The notes under the pieces were generated by a model. The model worked only from the letters and a program-made list of their open reading frames with translations, had not been told where the DNA came from and made no database searches. Shown here piece by piece: positions 60,727 through 64,000 of a stretch of DNA of 64,000 nucleotides (positions are counted from its first letter, which is position 1; every line of letters begins with the position of its first letter). This DNA comes from Streptomyces sp. NBC_01217. Lineage in GTDB: Bacteria; Actinomycetota; Actinomycetes; Streptomycetales; Streptomycetaceae. A program made the position numbers and the translations under genes. Location of the stretch: NCBI RefSeq assembly GCF_035994185.1, contig NZ_CP108538.1, positions 1,178,001 to 1,242,000 of the forward strand, in the 5' to 3' direction.

Positions 60727-63700
60727 GTGCACCGCACCCTGAGACGCCTGATCACGGGAGTCCTGCTCGTGGCACTGCCCGCGCTGGGCGGTGTGGCCCT
60801 CACGCCCGCCGCCCAGGCGCACCCGGGCCACGAACACGCCCTGGACTGGTCGAACTACGAGAAAGTCACTCTGACGAAGGACACCGGCGAGCCGATCGAC
60901 CTCGCCGTACTGCCCGACAGCCGTGTCCTGCACACCGCCCGCAACGGCGACGTGCGGCTCACCGACCCCGGCACCGGTGTCACGAAGGTCGTCAACCACG
61001 TCGACGTGTACCAGAACTCCGAGATGGGGTTGCAGACAGTCACGCTCGACCCGGACTTCGCCACCAACAAGTGGGTCTACCTGTACTACTCGCCGCCGCT
61101 GAACACCCCGGCCGGCTCCGCCCCGCTCCAACTGCCCGCTGGGCAGAACGACTCGTACTGGAAGCAGTGGGAGGGGTACGACACCCTGACCCGCTTCAAG
61201 TGGACCGGCGACAAGCTCGACCTCTCCACCGGGCAGGAGATCATCCGGGTCGACACCAACCGCGGCCAGTGCTGCCACGTCGCCGGTGACGTGGACTTCG
61301 ACGGGGAGGGGAACCTCTACCTCGCGACCGGCGGCAACACCCCGGCTTCGGGCCCGAACGTCAACGGCTACACGCCGATCAACGACGCGGCCGGCTACAA
61401 CCCGGGGCTCGACGAGCGCCGCGGCTCGGGCAACACCAACGACCTGCGGGGCAAGATCCTTCGGATCGACGTCCAGGAGGACGGCAGTTACACCATCCCG
61501 GAGGGGAACCTCTTCGAGCCCGGCACAGCCAGGACCCGTCCCGAGATCTTCGTGATGGGCCTGCGCAATCCCTTCCGGCTGGCTGTGGACCGCGAGACCG
61601 ACGCCGTGATGTGGGGCGACTACGGCCCCGACGCCGGTACCGCCGACCCGAACCGCGGGCCGATGGGATACGTCGAGTGGCAGACCACGACCAAGGCCAT
61701 GAACAGCGGCTGGCCGTTCTGCACGGGTGACAACAGCAAGCCCTACCGGGACTTCGACTTCGCCACCCTCACCCCCGGTCCCGCCTTCGACTGCGCGGCA
61801 CCGGTCAACGACTCCCGCTGGAACACCGGCCTGACCGAGCTGCCCGCGCCCGTGCCGGCCACGCTCTGGTACGGCGACCGGGACACCGACCAGCCGTGGC
61901 CCGAGCTGACCGCCTTCCGCGGTCCCGGCGGTCCCGGCGGCCAGGCCCCGATGGGCGGTCCGGTCTACCACTACGACGCGGACAACCCCTCACCGGGCAA
62001 GTTCCCCGAGTACTGGGACGGCAAGGCGTTCTTCGCGGAGTTCTCCCAGGACTACGTCGCCGCGTTCACGCTCGACGGGCCGGACGGTCCCGTGAGCAAG
62101 CTGGAGAACGTCCTGCCCAACAGCGAGCGTTCGCAGAACGGCATCCCGCAGTGGGACAACCCGATGGACCTGGAGTTCGGCCCGGACGGCGCGCTCTACG
62201 TCCTCGACTACGGCGACGGCTTCTTCCGGCAGAATCCCGACGCGGGTCTCTACCGGATCGACTACGCCGAGGGCAACAAGGCGCCCACCGCCGTGATCAA
62301 GGCCGACAGGACGTCCGGCCAGGCCCCTCTGGAGGTCTCGTTCAGCGCCACCGGCTCCAGTGACCCGGAGAACGGTGACCTCACCTACCAGTGGGACCTC
62401 GACGGCGACGGCACCTTCGACGCCACCGGGCCCACGGCCAGCCGTACGTATCCGGAGAACGGGCAGTTCCAGGCCCGGCTGAAGGTCTCCGACCCGCAGG
62501 GCAAGTTCGGTCTGTCGAGCCGTCAGATCACCGTGGGCAACACGGCACCGACGGTTCGGATCACCTCACCGCCCGACGGCGGGTTCTTCAACTGGGGCGA
62601 CGCCGTGCCGTACGGCATAGCCGTCGAGGACCCGGAGGACGGCACTACACCGGACTGCGCCAAGGCCGCCTGGACCTTCGGTCTCGGGCACAACCAGCAC
62701 GGACACCCGGTCAACAGCGGCACCGGCTGCACGGGCGGCGTCGCGACCCCGACCGACGCGGGACACGGTGACACCGAGAACGTCTTCGGCGTCCTTGGGA
62801 TCACCTACACCGACAAGGGCGCGGGCGGCGTTCCGGCGGCGACCGGTGACGCCCAGGTGGTGCTCAACCCTGCTCTCATGCAGGCCGAGCACTACGACTC
62901 GGCGGAGGGCGTCACGATCACGGACGACACCGCGGCATCCGGACAGCGCAAGCTGACCTCATTCGACGCGGGTGACTGGATCGCGTACGACCCGGTGTCC
63001 TTCGCCGGGATCACCGGGGTGAAGACCCGCGCCAGTGGCGCCGGCACCCTGGCGCTGCGCTGGGGCGCGGCCGACGCCGAGCCGTTCGCCACCGTGTCGG
63101 TTCCGGCCGAGGAGGGCTGGCAGACCATCACCACCGCGCTTGCGAACGCCCCTTCGGGGAGCGGTGAGGTCTTCGTCACCAGCTCCGGCGGTGTCGAGCT
63201 GGACTCGCTGACCTTCCAGGGCGCGGGCGTCGCGGACAAGACCGCGCCCAAGGTCACCGCCACGCTCAACCCGCCCCGGCCCAACGGTGACGACGGCTGG
63301 TACACCAGCAACGTGTCGCTCGCGGTCTCGGCGAGCGACAACGGGACGGTCGCAAGCCGTCAGTACTCGGTCGACGGCGGAACGACGTGGCAGTCGGCGA
63401 ACTCGACCGTCACCCTGTCCAATGAGGGTGCCACGACCGTCCGTTACCGGGCGACCGACAACGGCGGCAACGTCTCCGAGGTGGGTTCGCTCACCGTACG
63501 GATCGACCGTACCGGTCCCACGGTGGCGGTGACCGGTCTCGACGCGGGCGGCGTCTACGGGGACTCCGAGCGTCCGACGCCGGTCTTCTCGGCACAGGAC
63601 GCGGTGTCCGGTGGGGCCACAGCGACGGCCACGCTGGACGGCAAGTCCGTCACCTCCGGCCAGGTGCTGGAGCTGTGGCGGCTGCCGCTCGGCAACCATG

Positions 63701-64000
63701 ACCTCACGGTCACGGCCCGGGACAAGGCCGGCAACACCACCACCAAGACGGTGACCTTCACGACCCACACCTCCTACGCGGACATCCGCGCGCTGATCAC
63801 CCAGCTGCGGGCCGACGGCCTGATCACGGCGCAGGGGCAGCAGCGGCTGACCGTACGGCTGGCCCAGGCCGAGGCGCACGCCGACGCGGGCCGCACCAGT
63901 CAGGCCGCGGCCGTGCTGGAATCGTTCGCCGGCTACGCGTCCGACACCTCCCTGGTGCCGGACAGCGCGGCGGGCGCGGCCCTGGCACGGAGCGCGCGGG
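60727..64000 (+). CDS. Secreted PQQ-type sugar dehydrogenase/PKD/CBM-like protein (partial)
   Basis: At least 1091 codons, running past the window end. A signal peptide (GVLLVALPALGGVAL, cleavage near AQAHP) precedes a soluble glucose-dehydrogenase-type beta propeller to about residue 515 (SEMGLQTVTLDPDF, CCHVAGDVDFDGEGNLYLATGGN, RPEIFVMGLRNPFRL, GPDGALYVLDYGDGFF). Then come a PKD domain (APTAVIKADRTSGQAPLEVSF, near 520-605), a second Ig-like region, a carbohydrate-binding CBM6-like domain (MQAEHYDSAEGV, near 720-830), two more Ig-like domains (KTAPKVTATLNPP and following) and a helical region at the edge. GTG start; GAGGAG lies rather far upstream. Role: extracellular oxidation or binding of polysaccharide, inferred. 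Confidence 0.9.
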   Translation, partial: MHRTLRRLITGVLLVALPALGGVALTPAAQAHPGHEHALDWSNYEKVTLTKDTGEPIDLAVLPDSRVLHTARNGDVRLTDPGTGVTKVVNHVDVYQNSEMGLQTVTLDPDFATNKWVYLYYSPPLNTPAGSAPLQLPAGQNDSYWKQWEGYDTLTRFKWTGDKLDLSTGQEIIRVDTNRGQCCHVAGDVDFDGEGNLYLATGGNTPASGPNVNGYTPINDAAGYNPGLDERRGSGNTNDLRGKILRIDVQEDGSYTIPEGNLFEPGTARTRPEIFVMGLRNPFRLAVDRETDAVMWGDYGPDAGTADPNRGPMGYVEWQTTTKAMNSGWPFCTGDNSKPYRDFDFATLTPGPAFDCAAPVNDSRWNTGLTELPAPVPATLWYGDRDTDQPWPELTAFRGPGGPGGQAPMGGPVYHYDADNPSPGKFPEYWDGKAFFAEFSQDYVAAFTLDGPDGPVSKLENVLPNSERSQNGIPQWDNPMDLEFGPDGALYVLDYGDGFFRQNPDAGLYRIDYAEGNKAPTAVIKADRTSGQAPLEVSFSATGSSDPENGDLTYQWDLDGDGTFDATGPTASRTYPENGQFQARLKVSDPQGKFGLSSRQITVGNTAPTVRITSPPDGGFFNWGDAVPYGIAVEDPEDGTTPDCAKAAWTFGLGHNQHGHPVNSGTGCTGGVATPTDAGHGDTENVFGVLGITYTDKGAGGVPAATGDAQVVLNPALMQAEHYDSAEGVTITDDTAASGQRKLTSFDAGDWIAYDPVSFAGITGVKTRASGAGTLALRWGAADAEPFATVSVPAEEGWQTITTALANAPSGSGEVFVTSSGGVELDSLTFQGAGVADKTAPKVTATLNPPRPNGDDGWYTSNVSLAVSASDNGTVASRQYSVDGGTTWQSANSTVTLSNEGATTVRYRATDNGGNVSEVGSLTVRIDRTGPTVAVTGLDAGGVYGDSERPTPVFSAQDAVSGGATATATLDGKSVTSGQVLELWRLPLGNHDLTVTARDKAGNTTTKTVTFTTHTSYADIRALITQLRADGLITAQGQQRLTVRLAQAEAHADAGRTSQAAAVLESFAGYASDTSLVPDSAAGAALARSAR

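Noticed and set aside
1..64000. rRNA or tRNA genes
   Set aside because: No stretch with conserved rRNA or tRNA T-loop and anticodon-arm features was recognised by eye; a tRNAscan or Rfam run would decide.

Overview
The window is high-GC actinobacterial DNA, almost certainly a Streptomyces chromosome. Coding frames have strong G/C third positions, GTG starts are frequent, and purine-rich Shine-Dalgarno sites, Tat and lipoprotein signals and the gene families all fit that genus. No rRNA, tRNA, prophage or CRISPR was seen. About 50 intact or near-intact genes are present, plus several broken ones.

Layout. 1-4.8 kb: a sugar ABC importer operon (left end cut), its divergent LacI-type regulator and a cupin protein with a LacI-type operator in front. 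5-12 kb: a BNR beta-propeller protein, uracil-DNA glycosylase, a GlcNAc-kinase-like ATPase, a degenerate CbiX-like protein, a lactonase-type propeller and a FUSC membrane protein. 12-17 kb: a former operon (DUF1023 hydrolase, acyltransferase, histidine kinase) split by a complete IS701-family element whose CTAG target duplication rebuilds the acyltransferase stop codon. 17-25 kb: Lrp regulator, HAD phosphatase, Ser/Thr kinase, a secreted M4-Ig-M28 double protease with a stranded C-terminal fragment, and an XRE regulator with a nine-copy heptamer repeat upstream. 25-32 kb: a candidate 31-residue peptide, a DUF3048 lipoprotein, a hydrolase remnant, a geranylgeranyl-reductase-type flavoprotein, a secreted FG-GAP protein, a LysR effector domain without a DNA-binding domain divergent from a DUF5997 protein, and a type II thioesterase. 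32-40 kb: a response regulator whose kinase partner survives only as a 3' stub fused to Ser/Thr-kinase debris, aldo/keto reductase, transketolase, dienelactone hydrolase, a DUF6221 protein and an APC permease pseudogene. 40-48 kb: a secreted SLT-like protein, a TetR/epimerase divergent pair with two operator-like palindromes, a Gre-type factor, a DUF1345 protein, a FdhF/YdeP molybdo-enzyme and a second FUSC protein. 48-53 kb: a remnant extracellular contractile injection system (eCIS): DUF4157 protein, AAA+ ATPase, DUF4255 protein and the tail of a larger gene, with no sheath, tube or baseplate genes. 53-64 kb: a multidomain SpoIIE-type phosphatase, TetR/saccharopine-dehydrogenase pair, a 0.7-kb gene-poor gap, a secreted repeat protein, and a Tat-exported sugar isomerase-like protein followed by a large secreted sugar-dehydrogenase/PKD protein (right end cut).

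The strongest theme is genome erosion: IS insertion, eCIS loss, kinase deletion scars, a protease fusion and a permease with two lesions, set among intact metabolic and regulatory genes. The most novel intact arrangements are the DUF5997/LysR-effector-domain pair, the DUF4157 putative effector, the M4-M28 protease and the short peptide gene next to the repeat-preceded XRE regulator.
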